Made by a program: the position numbers and the translations under genes. Shown here in pieces: positions 45,452 to 54,287 of a stretch of DNA of 64,000 nt. Source of the stretch: Paenibacillus sp. FSL H7-0331 (GTDB lineage Bacteria; Bacillota; Bacilli; Paenibacillales; NBRC-103111); contig NZ_MRTH01000017.1 in the NCBI RefSeq assembly GCF_001956045.1, positions 1 to 64,000 of the forward strand, in the 5' to 3' direction. The stretch's first letter is position 1. The number at the start of each line of letters is the position of its first letter. The notes beneath the pieces are model-generated. The model worked only from the letters and a program-made list of their open reading frames with translations, ran no database searches and was not told where the DNA came from.

Positions 45452-45494
45452 AAAAAAAACCATTGCCGCTCCATAATGAGCATGCAATGGTTTT
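45452..45494 (-). terminator. Strong terminator after the MFS gene
   Basis: Minus strand: an 11-bp outer stem AAAACCATTGC/GCAATGGTTTT (45494-45484 with 45466-45456), an inner GCTC/GAGC pairing and a following run of T. It follows the T-box-like palindrome. Confidence 0.85.
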
Positions 45495-45570
45495 GAGCTG
45501 CCCGGCGGTACCACCAGGCGTTTTTCAGTATTTGTCTGCGAATTACTACCGATTGAGACTACCGCTGAGC
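45495..45570 (-). promoter_or_regulatory. T-box-like sequence (possible remnant)
   Basis: Minus strand at 45515-45504 reads GGTGGTACCGCC, close to the T-box antiterminator core GGTGGNACCGCG, and is followed 10-20 bases on by a terminator, the usual T-box order. However, only ~55 bases separate it from the MFS stop, too short for a full stem I and specifier, and no aminoacyl-tRNA or amino-acid gene follows. The core also lies in a near-palindrome (GCCTGG...CCGGGC), so a chance match is possible. Confidence 0.35.
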
Positions 45571-46850
45571 TATGAGGCCTGGTTGCCTGGCGCTGCCTCC
45601 GGCTTACTGCCGCCTGCCTCGCGACCTGTTGTTTTTAAATTCCATTTGGCGCTCGTGTACACTGAGAATCCGAACATCATCGCAACCAGGAAAATCCCGC
45701 CAGTCAGAAACGCGAACGACAAACCGAGCGTTTGACCGAGAATACCGAACATCGCCGGGCTGATGATTTGCGAGAAACGGTTCGTCAGCAGCCTTAACCC
45801 CATAAGTTTCCCACGGTCGGCATCTCTTGTGTCATTAACGACAATCATAATGCTTACAGGCAGGTTAATCCCCACGGCAGCGCCCATGATCAGCATCAGA
45901 GCCACAATGCCGGCAATATGAAGACCGGCGAGCGGCGTCAATAATACACATACGGACGCGATCATGCCGGCGATTAACAAGATCCGCTCCAGATGGGTCC
46001 GCTTCATGATCCAGTTCAGTACATAGCGGGAAAGCATGCCGGCCAAGCCACGAATTGCCAGCACTATCGAGATCAGGAAGGTCGAGTAACCGAGTTCTTT
46101 TAAATACAAAGGCATAAAGCTCATATACAGAGCTTGGATATACATAATCAGAAAGGTGCCGATTAACCCGAACTGCACCGCACGAATTTTGGTCAAATGC
46201 CAGCCGCTCGTATAGCTGTCCACAATCCCTTGAACTCTGATAATATCCCTCGGCTTAATCTCTGCCAGATTCGGATCGGGATGCGGATAACCCCGCGAAA
46301 TGATCAGGATAAACGCAAGAAACAGAATGGATGCAAAGCCCGCTATCAGAAAGGATATCTTGTAGCCAATCAATTCCGTGGCAAACAGTGAAACTATACC
46401 CCCGCCTATAAGCGGACCGAGCATCCCGCCTCCTGACATCCACATCGAATATTTATTAATATTTTCGTTGCGCTGGTTTTTGTCTCCATCCGATACAAGC
46501 ACCTGTAGAGCCGAAGCCATAATAACAATGCAGGCCCCCATAAAAAATTGCGAAATCGACAGCATCCAGAGTCCATTGCCATAATACGTCGTAAACAAGG
46601 AAAGAATCAGCAGTATGCTTCCCCACTTCAGCATTTTCATTGAGCCGATCGAATCGATTAATTGTCCGACCGGCATGGCGATAAAAATCGGCAGCAGGGA
46701 ACGCAGCGTAACCATGAAGCCAATGGCAGAGGTAGAAGCACCGACCTCTTGGGCATACAGGGTAAAGAATGGCTGCGCCATTCCCGTGATTGCAAAAAAC
46801 AGCCCCCCGCCATAAATGCCAACCTTGCGGTACAGGTCAAGAGACGGCAT
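45570..46850 (-). CDS. MFS transporter
   Basis: The 426-residue protein has ~12 hydrophobic helices and MFS segments such as MPVGQLIDSIGSMKMLKWGS (loop 2-3) and DADRGKLMGLRLLTNR. Its start overlaps the ATPase stop by 14 bases, so it belongs to the peptide-transporter operon. It may export a hydrolysis product or import a substrate; no specificity can be read. Confidence 0.88.
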   Translation of the reverse strand: MPSLDLYRKVGIYGGGLFFAITGMAQPFFTLYAQEVGASTSAIGFMVTLRSLLPIFIAMPVGQLIDSIGSMKMLKWGSILLILSLFTTYYGNGLWMLSISQFFMGACIVIMASALQVLVSDGDKNQRNENINKYSMWMSGGGMLGPLIGGGIVSLFATELIGYKISFLIAGFASILFLAFILIISRGYPHPDPNLAEIKPRDIIRVQGIVDSYTSGWHLTKIRAVQFGLIGTFLIMYIQALYMSFMPLYLKELGYSTFLISIVLAIRGLAGMLSRYVLNWIMKRTHLERILLIAGMIASVCVLLTPLAGLHIAGIVALMLIMGAAVGINLPVSIMIVVNDTRDADRGKLMGLRLLTNRFSQIISPAMFGILGQTLGLSFAFLTGGIFLVAMMFGFSVYTSAKWNLKTTGREAGGSKPEAAPGNQAS

Positions 46851-48855
46851 GACAAGCTACCTGTCGAGTCGTCTGATAATCCTCTAGTACCGGCTTGTGG
46901 CTGACGCAGTGCTCTGTGACCAGCGGACAACGGGAATGAAAGGCACAGCCGAGGGGCGGATTGGCTGGGCTGGGCAGCTCTCCGGACACCAGCTGGATAT
47001 CTCGCTGGGATTCAATCACGGGATCAGGGACGGGAACGGCTGCAAGCAGAGCTTTCGTATAGGGATGCATCGGATTGGTAAACACCCTCTCGGCAGGTCC
47101 ATACTCAACGATTTCACCTAGATACATCACAGCAATCTTATCCGAAATGTAGCGTACGGTGGATAGATCATGGGAGATGAACACAAAGCTCAGACCCATC
47201 TCCTCCTTTAAATCGCAGAGCAGATTAATAATCTGCGCTCTTACGGATACATCCAGTGCAGAGGTGGGCTCGTCGGCAACAACGACGCTCGGATTCAACG
47301 CCAAGGCCCGCGCCACACCGATCCGCTGCCGCTGACCGCCGCTTAGCTGGCTTGGATAACGGTCCAGATAAGAAGCCTCCAGGCCGACCTTCGCGATAAG
47401 CTCACGGACTTTGAAGCGCCTTTCTTCCTTCGTGCCTATTCCTTGCACATTTAGCGGCTCGGCGATAATATCGCCTATTTTCATTTTGGGATTAAATGAG
47501 GAATATGGGTCCTGAAACACAATCTGAATATTGCCGCTCACCTCAATGCTTCCCGATGTCGGTTCATCAAGACCGAGCAGCATGCGAGCCGTCGTGCTTT
47601 TGCCGCAGCCGCTTTCACCAACAATACCTATGGTTTCACCGCGCTGCAGCGTAATATTAATGCCATTAACAGCTTTGATCTCGGGAGCCTTGCGCCAGGG
47701 CAGCAGCGAATCACGCTTGAAATGCTTATGAAGATCTTTAATAACAAGCACATGGCCATCCGCTTCACCTGCAGCTGTCTCTGTATAAGTCATTGAAACA
47801 GCAGCCGTTTGCGGTTTATTGTGTTTATCCAATGATACGATCTTATCCAGACCCTCGGTTTGCAGTCCATGCTCCAGCCAGCAGGCAGAGGCTTGTGTGC
47901 CCCCGCGCTCCTGCAGCGGAGGAGCCTCCATATGGCACCGGCTCGCAGCCGCCGAGCAGCGCTCCTTGTACGAGCAGCCGATGATCTGATTTTTCATATC
48001 ATGCGGGAACCCGCCAATATGAAGCAGACGACCGCTTTTTTCACCGCTTATCTTGGGAATGGTCATCAGCAGGCTTTGCGTATAGGGATGCTTCGGGTGC
48101 GCGAACAGCTCCTGAACCGTACCGTATTCAACGATTTTCCCGGCGTACATGACTGCAACCTTTTGGGCAAAGCGGGCGACCAGCCCCAGATCATGGGTGA
48201 TGAACATCATAGCTGTTCCCGTCGTTTCCGTCAGCTCCTTCAGCAGCTGTACGATCTGCGCCTGTATCGTTACATCGAGGGCAGTCGTCGGCTCGTCGGC
48301 AACAATCAGCTTCGCGTTGCACGATAACGCCATGGCAATCATAATCCGCTGCCTCATCCCGCCACTCATTTCAAACGGATAGGCATCGATTCGTTTCTCG
48401 GCATCGGGAATACCAACGCGACTCAGCCAATCAATGGCCAAGAGGCGTGCTTCCTTGGGACCCAGCTTCAAGTGCATACGAATCGGCGTGATCATCTGGT
48501 CAGATATGCGCATCACGGGGTCAAGCGAGGACATCGGGTCCTGAAAAACCGTTCCCACCTCTTTGCCGCGAAGCCGATTGAGCTCCTTTTCCGGCATACC
48601 CACCAATTCCCTGTTTTCAAGCTGCACGCTTCCTGACACGATACGACCGGGATAAGCAATCAATTGAATCAGTGACATCGCCATCGCGCTTTTCCCTGAC
48701 CCGCTCTCGCCTACTATAGCCAGACGTTCACCACGCTGAATATCAAAGGATACGCCATTGACCGCCCGGACAGTGGCACTCTCCGTCTCAAAATGGGTGT
48801 GTAAATCCCGGACCCGCAGCAGCGGATCGGACTCTAAAAGATAGTCGGTTTCCAT
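46837..48855 (-). CDS. Fused OppD-OppF type dual ABC ATPase
   Basis: The 672-residue protein carries two complete nucleotide-binding domains: Walker A GESGSGKSAM (~52) and SGGMRQR in the first, GESGCGKSTT (~415) and LSGGQRQRIGVARAL in the second, each followed by an Opp/Dpp C-terminal cysteine motif (CSYKERCSAAASRC and CAFHSRCPLVTEHC), suggesting an iron-sulfur-type cluster. Normally these are two genes. AGGAGG precedes the ATG. It powers the adjacent permeases. Confidence 0.92.
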   Translation of the reverse strand: METDYLLESDPLLRVRDLHTHFETESATVRAVNGVSFDIQRGERLAIVGESGSGKSAMAMSLIQLIAYPGRIVSGSVQLENRELVGMPEKELNRLRGKEVGTVFQDPMSSLDPVMRISDQMITPIRMHLKLGPKEARLLAIDWLSRVGIPDAEKRIDAYPFEMSGGMRQRIMIAMALSCNAKLIVADEPTTALDVTIQAQIVQLLKELTETTGTAMMFITHDLGLVARFAQKVAVMYAGKIVEYGTVQELFAHPKHPYTQSLLMTIPKISGEKSGRLLHIGGFPHDMKNQIIGCSYKERCSAAASRCHMEAPPLQERGGTQASACWLEHGLQTEGLDKIVSLDKHNKPQTAAVSMTYTETAAGEADGHVLVIKDLHKHFKRDSLLPWRKAPEIKAVNGINITLQRGETIGIVGESGCGKSTTARMLLGLDEPTSGSIEVSGNIQIVFQDPYSSFNPKMKIGDIIAEPLNVQGIGTKEERRFKVRELIAKVGLEASYLDRYPSQLSGGQRQRIGVARALALNPSVVVADEPTSALDVSVRAQIINLLCDLKEEMGLSFVFISHDLSTVRYISDKIAVMYLGEIVEYGPAERVFTNPMHPYTKALLAAVPVPDPVIESQRDIQLVSGELPSPANPPLGCAFHSRCPLVTEHCVSHKPVLEDYQTTRQVACHAVS

Positions 48856-48878
48856 ATGAATTTCCTCCTGTCTGCAGC

Positions 48879-49775
48879 TTATTTTCTCGAACGAGGGTCA
48901 AGCACTTCACGAATACCGTCCGACATAAAATGCAGGCTGATCGCAATCAGCAAAATAACGACGCCTGGCAGGGTTGAAATCCACCAGCCAATTTGCAAAT
49001 AGGTTTGCCCCTCTTTAATAATATTGCCCAGTGACGGCTCCGGCGGCATAATCCCCAGGCCAAGAAAGCTGAGACTGGCCTCAACGAGAATGGCATTGGC
49101 AGCAGCTATACTGGCAGCGACAAGCAGCGAGGAAATCGTATTAGGAATAATATGCTTGGTCATCAGCCACAGTTGGGAGGCTTTCACGGTTCGGGCCGCA
49201 TCGATATACGTTCTCGATTTCAGCGTCAGCACCAGAGAGCGCTGCAGTCTGATAAAACGCGGCACATCAGCAAGTGAAATGGCAATGACAACCGGGATGA
49301 AGCCCGCTCCCATAATGGAGACCAGACCAATCGCCAGCAGCAATGAAGGAAAGGCAAGAAAAATATCAACGATGGACATCATCGTACGATCGACCATTTT
49401 TCCGTAAAACCCGGCAATCGTGCCCAACACAACTCCAAATACAAGTGCAATTACAGCTACACTGAGTCCAACCGACAGGGAAACCTTAATGCCCGACAGC
49501 GTCCGGCTGAATACATCACGGCCTAATTTGTCCGTTCCGAATGGATGATCCCAGGAAGGCGACTGCATACTCGACTTCACATCGGTAACCAATGGATTGG
49601 GGAAGGGCAGTACAGGTGCCAGCAGGGTCAGCAGTAAAATAGGAATCAAAATCAGCAGCGCCCAACGGGCCTTCTGGTTGGCTATCAAAAAATGCAGCCC
49701 AGGAATCCGAATAGTCCCCCAAGAAAACGGGCCTAGCTTCCCTCTGCCGGTACCAAGTGCTTCTTGATTGTTCAT
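48879..49775 (-). CDS. Peptide/nickel-type ABC permease (DppC type)
   Basis: The product has 298 residues from ATG 49775 (AGAGG 8 nt upstream; the GTG at 49784 overlaps that site). The N-terminal cytoplasmic arm and the first helix (WALLILIPILLLTLLAPVLPFPNP) are followed by the signature PFGTDKLGRDVFSR..GIKVSL of DppC/OppC proteins and the EAA loop. It is separated from the DppB gene by the second hairpin-repeat array. Confidence 0.9.
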   Translation of the reverse strand: MNNQEALGTGRGKLGPFSWGTIRIPGLHFLIANQKARWALLILIPILLLTLLAPVLPFPNPLVTDVKSSMQSPSWDHPFGTDKLGRDVFSRTLSGIKVSLSVGLSVAVIALVFGVVLGTIAGFYGKMVDRTMMSIVDIFLAFPSLLLAIGLVSIMGAGFIPVVIAISLADVPRFIRLQRSLVLTLKSRTYIDAARTVKASQLWLMTKHIIPNTISSLLVAASIAAANAILVEASLSFLGLGIMPPEPSLGNIIKEGQTYLQIGWWISTLPGVVILLIAISLHFMSDGIREVLDPRSRK

Positions 49776-49792
49776 ATTCTTCACCTCTTCAA

Positions 49793-49910
49793 AGTTTTGT
49801 GGAACAAAACTAACTTCGTAAGCATCAGCTCGGTTTTGTGGAACAAAACTGTCTTCGTAAGCATCAGCTGCGTTTGTGGAACAAAACTGACTTCGTAAGT
49901 GTCAGCTGAG
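49793..49910. repeat. Three tandem ~39-bp hairpin units (locus B)
   Basis: Units start at about 49793, 49832 and 49871. Each has (A/G)GTTTTGTGGAACAAAACT, an inverted repeat with a short loop, then a tail containing ACTTCGTAAGCATCAGCT (the third unit varies: a shorter T-run and CGTAAGTGTCAG). The final GCTGAGTTTTT starts a fourth partial unit that reaches the upstream gene's stop. It shares the core ACTTCGTAAGCAT and hairpin plan with locus A at 23115-23234. Confidence 0.9.
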
Positions 49911-49913
49911 TTT

Positions 49914-50861
49914 TTAGAATTGAACGCGCGGATCGATCTTTTTGTAAACCAGATCCGTCAGGAAATTGATCGCCACAAACAGGAATGCATAGAACAGAAT
50001 CAAGGTCTGCACCAGCGGATAGTCCCGGCTGTTGATTCCGTTAACCAGCAGTGTGCCGATACCCGGAATTGTAAAAATAAATTCGACGATGACTGTGCCG
50101 TTCAGCAAATTACCGAAGCTGAGTCCAATGACCGTGACAATTGGCAGCGCTGCATTGCGGAGTGCATGACGGAATACAACGACAATCTCGGATATGCCTA
50201 ATGAGCGGGCTGTACGCACATAATCTTCATTCAAGACTTCAAGCACGGCAGTTCGCGTAATACGCGCAAGCGTAGCGACCTGTGTAATCGATAGCACAAT
50301 AATCGGAATCGCAATGCGCTTCATCAGCATCTCCGGATTATCCAGCGTTACTCTGCCGCTTGCCGGGAATAAGCCCAAGCCCAGGGACAGAATCAACAGC
50401 AGCAGCAGTGCCGTCCAGAACGCCGGCATCAGATCGACAATCATCGCTGCCCATGTAATCATGTTATCCAGCGCCTTCTTTCCCTTGTGGGCCATATAGG
50501 CAGCAAGCGTACCGAGCGGGATGGAAATACACACCGCCATCAAAATCGTAATCGACGCTATCAGCATCGTAATCGGCAGCGCCGTCATGATCATGCCCGT
50601 AATCGGCAGATTGGTCGTCACCGTATTGCCAAAATCGAGCATCAGCAGGTTTTTCATGTAACTGAAATACTGCAGCCAGAGGGGCTGATTCAGCCCCATC
50701 TCTTCTCTCAGTCGCTCCAGAGCGGCCGCCGACACATTTTCTCCTGCCATTGCCGATGCCGCATCACCCGGTATAAGCCGTAAAGCGAAGAATACCAATG
50801 TCACCACTCCGAGCATCGTAACGATCAGCTGCACGACTCGTTTAAAGGAATATACCAGCAC
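49914..50861 (-). CDS. Peptide/nickel-type ABC permease (DppB type)
   Basis: The 315-residue protein has a membrane helix near the N-terminus, the DppB signatures FALRLIPGDAASAM and LNQPLWLQYFSYMKNLLMLDFG, and the C-terminal EFIFTIPGIGTLLVNGINSRDYPLVQ. The start is GTG at 50861 with GGGAGGTG upstream. It forms the channel together with the DppC-type protein. Confidence 0.92.
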   Translation of the reverse strand: MLVYSFKRVVQLIVTMLGVVTLVFFALRLIPGDAASAMAGENVSAAALERLREEMGLNQPLWLQYFSYMKNLLMLDFGNTVTTNLPITGMIMTALPITMLIASITILMAVCISIPLGTLAAYMAHKGKKALDNMITWAAMIVDLMPAFWTALLLLLILSLGLGLFPASGRVTLDNPEMLMKRIAIPIIVLSITQVATLARITRTAVLEVLNEDYVRTARSLGISEIVVVFRHALRNAALPIVTVIGLSFGNLLNGTVIVEFIFTIPGIGTLLVNGINSRDYPLVQTLILFYAFLFVAINFLTDLVYKKIDPRVQF

Positions 50862-50916
50862 TGGCGGTCACCTCCCGGATTCACTTTTTCACTGACCTTA
50901 CTACAGCCTTGTGTAC

Positions 50917-52494
50917 CTATTTGATATCGACACCATAGAAGTCAACCTGTGCCAGCTTATTGATGACAACACCATCCACATTCGTCTTGCTTGGCCAAAA
51001 TACATTGCTTCCAAAGGTCGGCATATAAGGCAGATCCGTCATCGCAATAACCTGCACCTCTTCATACAGCTTCTTCCTTTTGTCCTTATCAACCTCGGCA
51101 CGCGCCGCTTCCAGCTTCTCGGTCAGCACCGGATTATCATAACGTGCGCCATTCAAGCCGCCGGGCGATTTATTGTTCGGATGCAGGTAGCTGAACAGGA
51201 TCATATCCGGATTGACGGCGGGCAGCAAACGTCCTGCAGTCATAAAGTCTCCATCATTTCTCACTTTGTTATAAGTCGGCGTATCCACCAGGACGAATTC
51301 CAGTGTAACACCCACTTTTTTCAAATATTCCTGCTCCAGCTGCAGCGTATCTGTAATCCCGGTTGCCGACGTATTCGTCTGCGTCATCTTGAAGCCGTTC
51401 GGATAACCCGCTTCCACCAGCAGCTTTTTCGCTTTCTCCGGATTGTATTCATACTTCGGCGCTTTGTCCGTGTAGCCATCCATCCAGTCCATCAAAATAC
51501 TGCTCGTTCCTGCTTGCAGTTGGGGATTGACCGCTTTGGCAATCGCATTGAAATCAACAGCATAGGCAAGCGCCTGTCGGACTCTTACATCGGCCAGAAT
51601 CGGATTGGTCATATTAAAAATCCGCAGACTGTTGGCATAGTTTTTGACATTATTCATTTTGAAGCCGGCTTTGCTCAGCGTATCGAGATTTTCTTCCTTA
51701 TTGGCTCGCATAATAAGGTCGATTTCACCATTTTGCAGTGCTATCGTTGAGGTCGCCTCATCTTTAATAATCGAAAAGATGAGCTTCTCAATCGGGGCAG
51801 GGCCCTTATAGTATTGCGGATGCCGTACAAGTACGATCTCAGAGTTGACATCCACACTTTCCAACGCATACGGTCCTGTGCCTACAGGCTTGAATTTCAC
51901 CTGAGCTCCTGCAGCCTCAATCGCTTCCTTCTTCACGATTTGGCCTTGATGGTAGTTTGCAACGACATGCAGAAAGTTGCCATCCGGCTGCTTGAGTACG
52001 ACCTTCACTGAATAATCATCAGGTGCTTCCATCGATTCGATGTTGGCCAAATCGGTAGCGTATGGAGAAGCGGTTTTTTTATCGATATTGCGGTTATAAG
52101 TGTACAGCACATCCTTGGAGGTGAATTCACCGTAACCACCCTGCCACTGAACGCCTTTGCGCAATTTAAATGTCCATGTTTTGTTATCCGACGTTTGCCA
52201 GGACTCCGCCAAATCGGGAATGATCGCACCAGTTGCCGAATCATAAGTTGTCAGACCGCTAAAGATATTAAAGACGATATTCTCATTTTCAATTCGAAAT
52301 ACGGTAGCGGGATCAAAGCCCGCGGGATCATCATAGAATCTGATCTTCAGCGTCTTATGGTCATTCTTTGCAGCTGCGGCCCCGGCTGCATTCCCTGTTG
52401 AAGGGGCCGTCGAGCTTTCATTAGTAGAACAGGCAGTACTCACAAGCAAGAACAACATGACGATTATAAGCAGATGCCATTTTTTACTGTGCAT
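50917..52494 (-). CDS. Family-5 extracellular solute-binding lipoprotein (peptide/opine type)
   Basis: The 525-residue protein has a lipoprotein signal with lipobox VSTAC (Cys about residue 22). SBP_bac_5 features follow: FDPATVFRIENENIVFNIFSGL, LAESWQTSDNKTWTFKLRKGVQWQ and VRQALAYAVDFNAIAKAV. I chose ATG 52494 with GAGGGG upstream. It is the binding subunit of the adjacent transporter and is preceded by the hydrolase genes, so the imported ligand is probably an amide-bearing compound. Confidence 0.9.
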   Translation of the reverse strand: MHSKKWHLLIIVMLFLLVSTACSTNESSTAPSTGNAAGAAAAKNDHKTLKIRFYDDPAGFDPATVFRIENENIVFNIFSGLTTYDSATGAIIPDLAESWQTSDNKTWTFKLRKGVQWQGGYGEFTSKDVLYTYNRNIDKKTASPYATDLANIESMEAPDDYSVKVVLKQPDGNFLHVVANYHQGQIVKKEAIEAAGAQVKFKPVGTGPYALESVDVNSEIVLVRHPQYYKGPAPIEKLIFSIIKDEATSTIALQNGEIDLIMRANKEENLDTLSKAGFKMNNVKNYANSLRIFNMTNPILADVRVRQALAYAVDFNAIAKAVNPQLQAGTSSILMDWMDGYTDKAPKYEYNPEKAKKLLVEAGYPNGFKMTQTNTSATGITDTLQLEQEYLKKVGVTLEFVLVDTPTYNKVRNDGDFMTAGRLLPAVNPDMILFSYLHPNNKSPGGLNGARYDNPVLTEKLEAARAEVDKDKRKKLYEEVQVIAMTDLPYMPTFGSNVFWPSKTNVDGVVINKLAQVDFYGVDIK

Positions 52495-52597
52495 TCCCCT
52501 CGTCCCCCTCATCGCTATTTGACGATCTCCGGAAGTGCAGCGCACCCGCAATGCTACGGATTCACCACACCTCCAGCCGTACCTGCGCTCTGCTGTT

Positions 52598-53311
52598 TTA
52601 AGCCCTGACGCCTACTTTGCTGATCGCTCCAATTTCCTGAAAATATTGTTTGGCAGCTGCCAAATCGACGACATCCGCATATTTTTGATGCAGATCATAC
52701 AGGTTCATATAATGAGAGGCTTCCGTGCGGTCAAACACACAATCCGCTACAACTCCCATATGAAAACGATGGGTGGCCCCATCCACAGTAGTCGCCCGTA
52801 CACAGCCGCTTGTCGTTTCACCGCAGCATATCAAAGTATCGATACCCAGACTGTTCAGATGGAACAAGAGCGGCGTTCCAGGGAAAGCGCTCGGTGAGGC
52901 TTTTTCAATAACCAGCTCGCCATAAACCGGCTTGACCTCATCCACGATTTCCGAGCCCTTTTGGCGCAGTTCATCACTAAGCGGAACCCGTTTGCGGGTA
53001 TTCCGACTCCAGCTGTTGATTCCGGACTGCAGTCCCTTTACATGGATAACGGGAATTTGGTTGCTTCGTGCTACTTCCAACAGCTCAGCGGTTTTGTCGA
53101 CGGCAGCCCAGCCCTCAAGTCCGGTACTCGACGACCATGTCTCCATGGATTCAAAAATCGGCTCGCGCTTCAAGCCAAGCACGCTGTAGTAAATGTCGAT
53201 CAACAGCAGTGCGGGCCTTTTGCCAAAGCCGTACAGCTCCTTTTTGCCCCATAACAGATCATGCTGCTTGTCGCGCTCACTCATAAATTTCTCCCAACCG
53301 TACATGTTCAT
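52598..53311 (-). CDS. Isochorismatase-like cysteine hydrolase (paralogue 1)
   Basis: The 237-residue protein has the catalytic triad of the isochorismatase-like family: Asp39 (ALLLIDIYYS), Lys137 (LVIEKASPSAF) and Cys170 (CCGETTSGCVRAT). The layout resembles N-carbamoylsarcosine/maleamate-type amidohydrolases. The ATG overlaps the upstream stop as TAATG, and GGGAGG lies just before; the second ATG (53305) is better spaced. It probably acts on an imported amide together with paralogue 2 and the transporter. Confidence 0.88.
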   Translation of the reverse strand: MNMYGWEKFMSERDKQHDLLWGKKELYGFGKRPALLLIDIYYSVLGLKREPIFESMETWSSSTGLEGWAAVDKTAELLEVARSNQIPVIHVKGLQSGINSWSRNTRKRVPLSDELRQKGSEIVDEVKPVYGELVIEKASPSAFPGTPLLFHLNSLGIDTLICCGETTSGCVRATTVDGATHRFHMGVVADCVFDRTEASHYMNLYDLHQKYADVVDLAAAKQYFQEIGAISKVGVRA

Positions 53312-54036
53312 TACCTCCCTGAAATTGTTATAGATAGGACAGGCTTCGCTGCGCCGATCTTTTGGAAGTATTGCTTGGCATATTCCACACCAACCACATC
53401 GGCATATTTCTGATGCATATCGTACAGGTTCATCCAGTGAGAAGCTTCCGTACGGTCAAATACGCCTTCTTCGACGACCCCCATCTTGAATCTTTGTGTA
53501 GCTCCATCCACAACCGAAGCACGAATGCAGCCGCTCGTTGTTTCACCGCAGACGATAACCGTATCAATACCCAGACTGACTAATTGAAAGCTCAGGGGTG
53601 TTCCCTGAAAGCAGCTTGGCGCTGATTTCTCTATAACAACCTCTCCAGGAATGGGCTTGACTTCATCCACGATTTCCATGCCTTTCTTTTTCATTTCAGA
53701 GGACATGGCCGACGGCTGGCGCTTGCGATGAATCCACGGCTTGATCAGATTATCCATGCCTTTTACATGAAAGACGGGAATTTGATTGTCCCGGGCAACG
53801 GCTAACAGCTCGGCAGTACGATCAACGGCTTCCCAGCCTTCCAGCCCGGTACTGCCAGGCCAGGTTTTCATGGATTCGAAGATTTCCTGGCGTTCCAGAC
53901 CAAGCACACTATAATACATATCAATTAATACCAAAGCCGGTTTCTCGCCAAATCCTGCAAGCTCCTGTTTACCACGCCGTTGATCATGCTCTTTGTCCCG
54001 TTCTGATAAAAACCGTTCCCAGCCTCTCGAAGTCAT
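53311..54036 (-). CDS. Isochorismatase-like cysteine hydrolase (paralogue 2)
   Basis: The 241-residue protein is closely similar to paralogue 1 along its length (shared GWE.F.SERDK, GLEGWEAVDRTAEL, NLYDMHQKYADVV). Triad Asp39, Lys137, Cys170 is intact. AAGGAGG lies 8 nt before the ATG. It is the first gene of the operon and diverges from a LysR regulator across a GTTAG-N5-CTAAC operator. Two near-identical enzymes in one operon suggest two related substrates or sequential cuts. Confidence 0.9.
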   Translation of the reverse strand: MTSRGWERFLSERDKEHDQRRGKQELAGFGEKPALVLIDMYYSVLGLERQEIFESMKTWPGSTGLEGWEAVDRTAELLAVARDNQIPVFHVKGMDNLIKPWIHRKRQPSAMSSEMKKKGMEIVDEVKPIPGEVVIEKSAPSCFQGTPLSFQLVSLGIDTVIVCGETTSGCIRASVVDGATQRFKMGVVEEGVFDRTEASHWMNLYDMHQKYADVVGVEYAKQYFQKIGAAKPVLSITISGR

Positions 54037-54069
54037 CTTCTATTCCTCCTTGAAATTTTGAATTAATTT

Positions 54070-54088
54070 ATGTTAGATTTACTAACAT
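54070..54088. promoter_or_regulatory. LysR-type operator, perfect inverted repeat
   Basis: ATGTTAG-N5-CTAACAT, a perfect 7+7 inverted repeat containing a T-N11-A core, ~35 bases upstream of paralogue 2. A half-site ATGTTAG at 54217-54223 lies in the spacer of the LysR promoter. The same core, GTTAG-N5-CTAAC, occurs upstream of paralogue 3 at 56748-56762. Confidence 0.7.
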
Positions 54089-54208
54089 TTATTTAACATT
54101 TAAATCTTCATTTATTACATGAACTTATCATAAAACCAATTAACACAATCGTAAATTAGCATTGTTGAATGAAAATATTAGTTAAATGAATGCAAACGAA
54201 TTCATTTA

Positions 54209-54238
54209 TTGCATTCATGTTAGTAAATCTTATATAAT
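54209..54238 (+). promoter_or_regulatory. Probable promoter of the LysR gene
   Basis: TTGCAT (54209-54214) and TATAAT (54233-54238), spacer 18 bases, with an ATGTTAG half-site inside the spacer, suggesting autoregulation. Confidence 0.55.
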
Positions 54239-54287
54239 AAGTTATGAAAACTTACATTTTATTAATTTAATGGATGGGGGATTTTAT

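Noticed and set aside
45244..45483. 79-residue minus-strand open frame before the LplB gene
   Set aside because: Cys/Trp-rich with no family features, it overlaps the terminator hairpin and has no good ribosome binding site.
50911..51750. 279-residue plus-strand open frame
   Set aside because: Antisense of the family-5 binding protein gene; composition (His, Arg, Phe rich) is that of a shadow frame.
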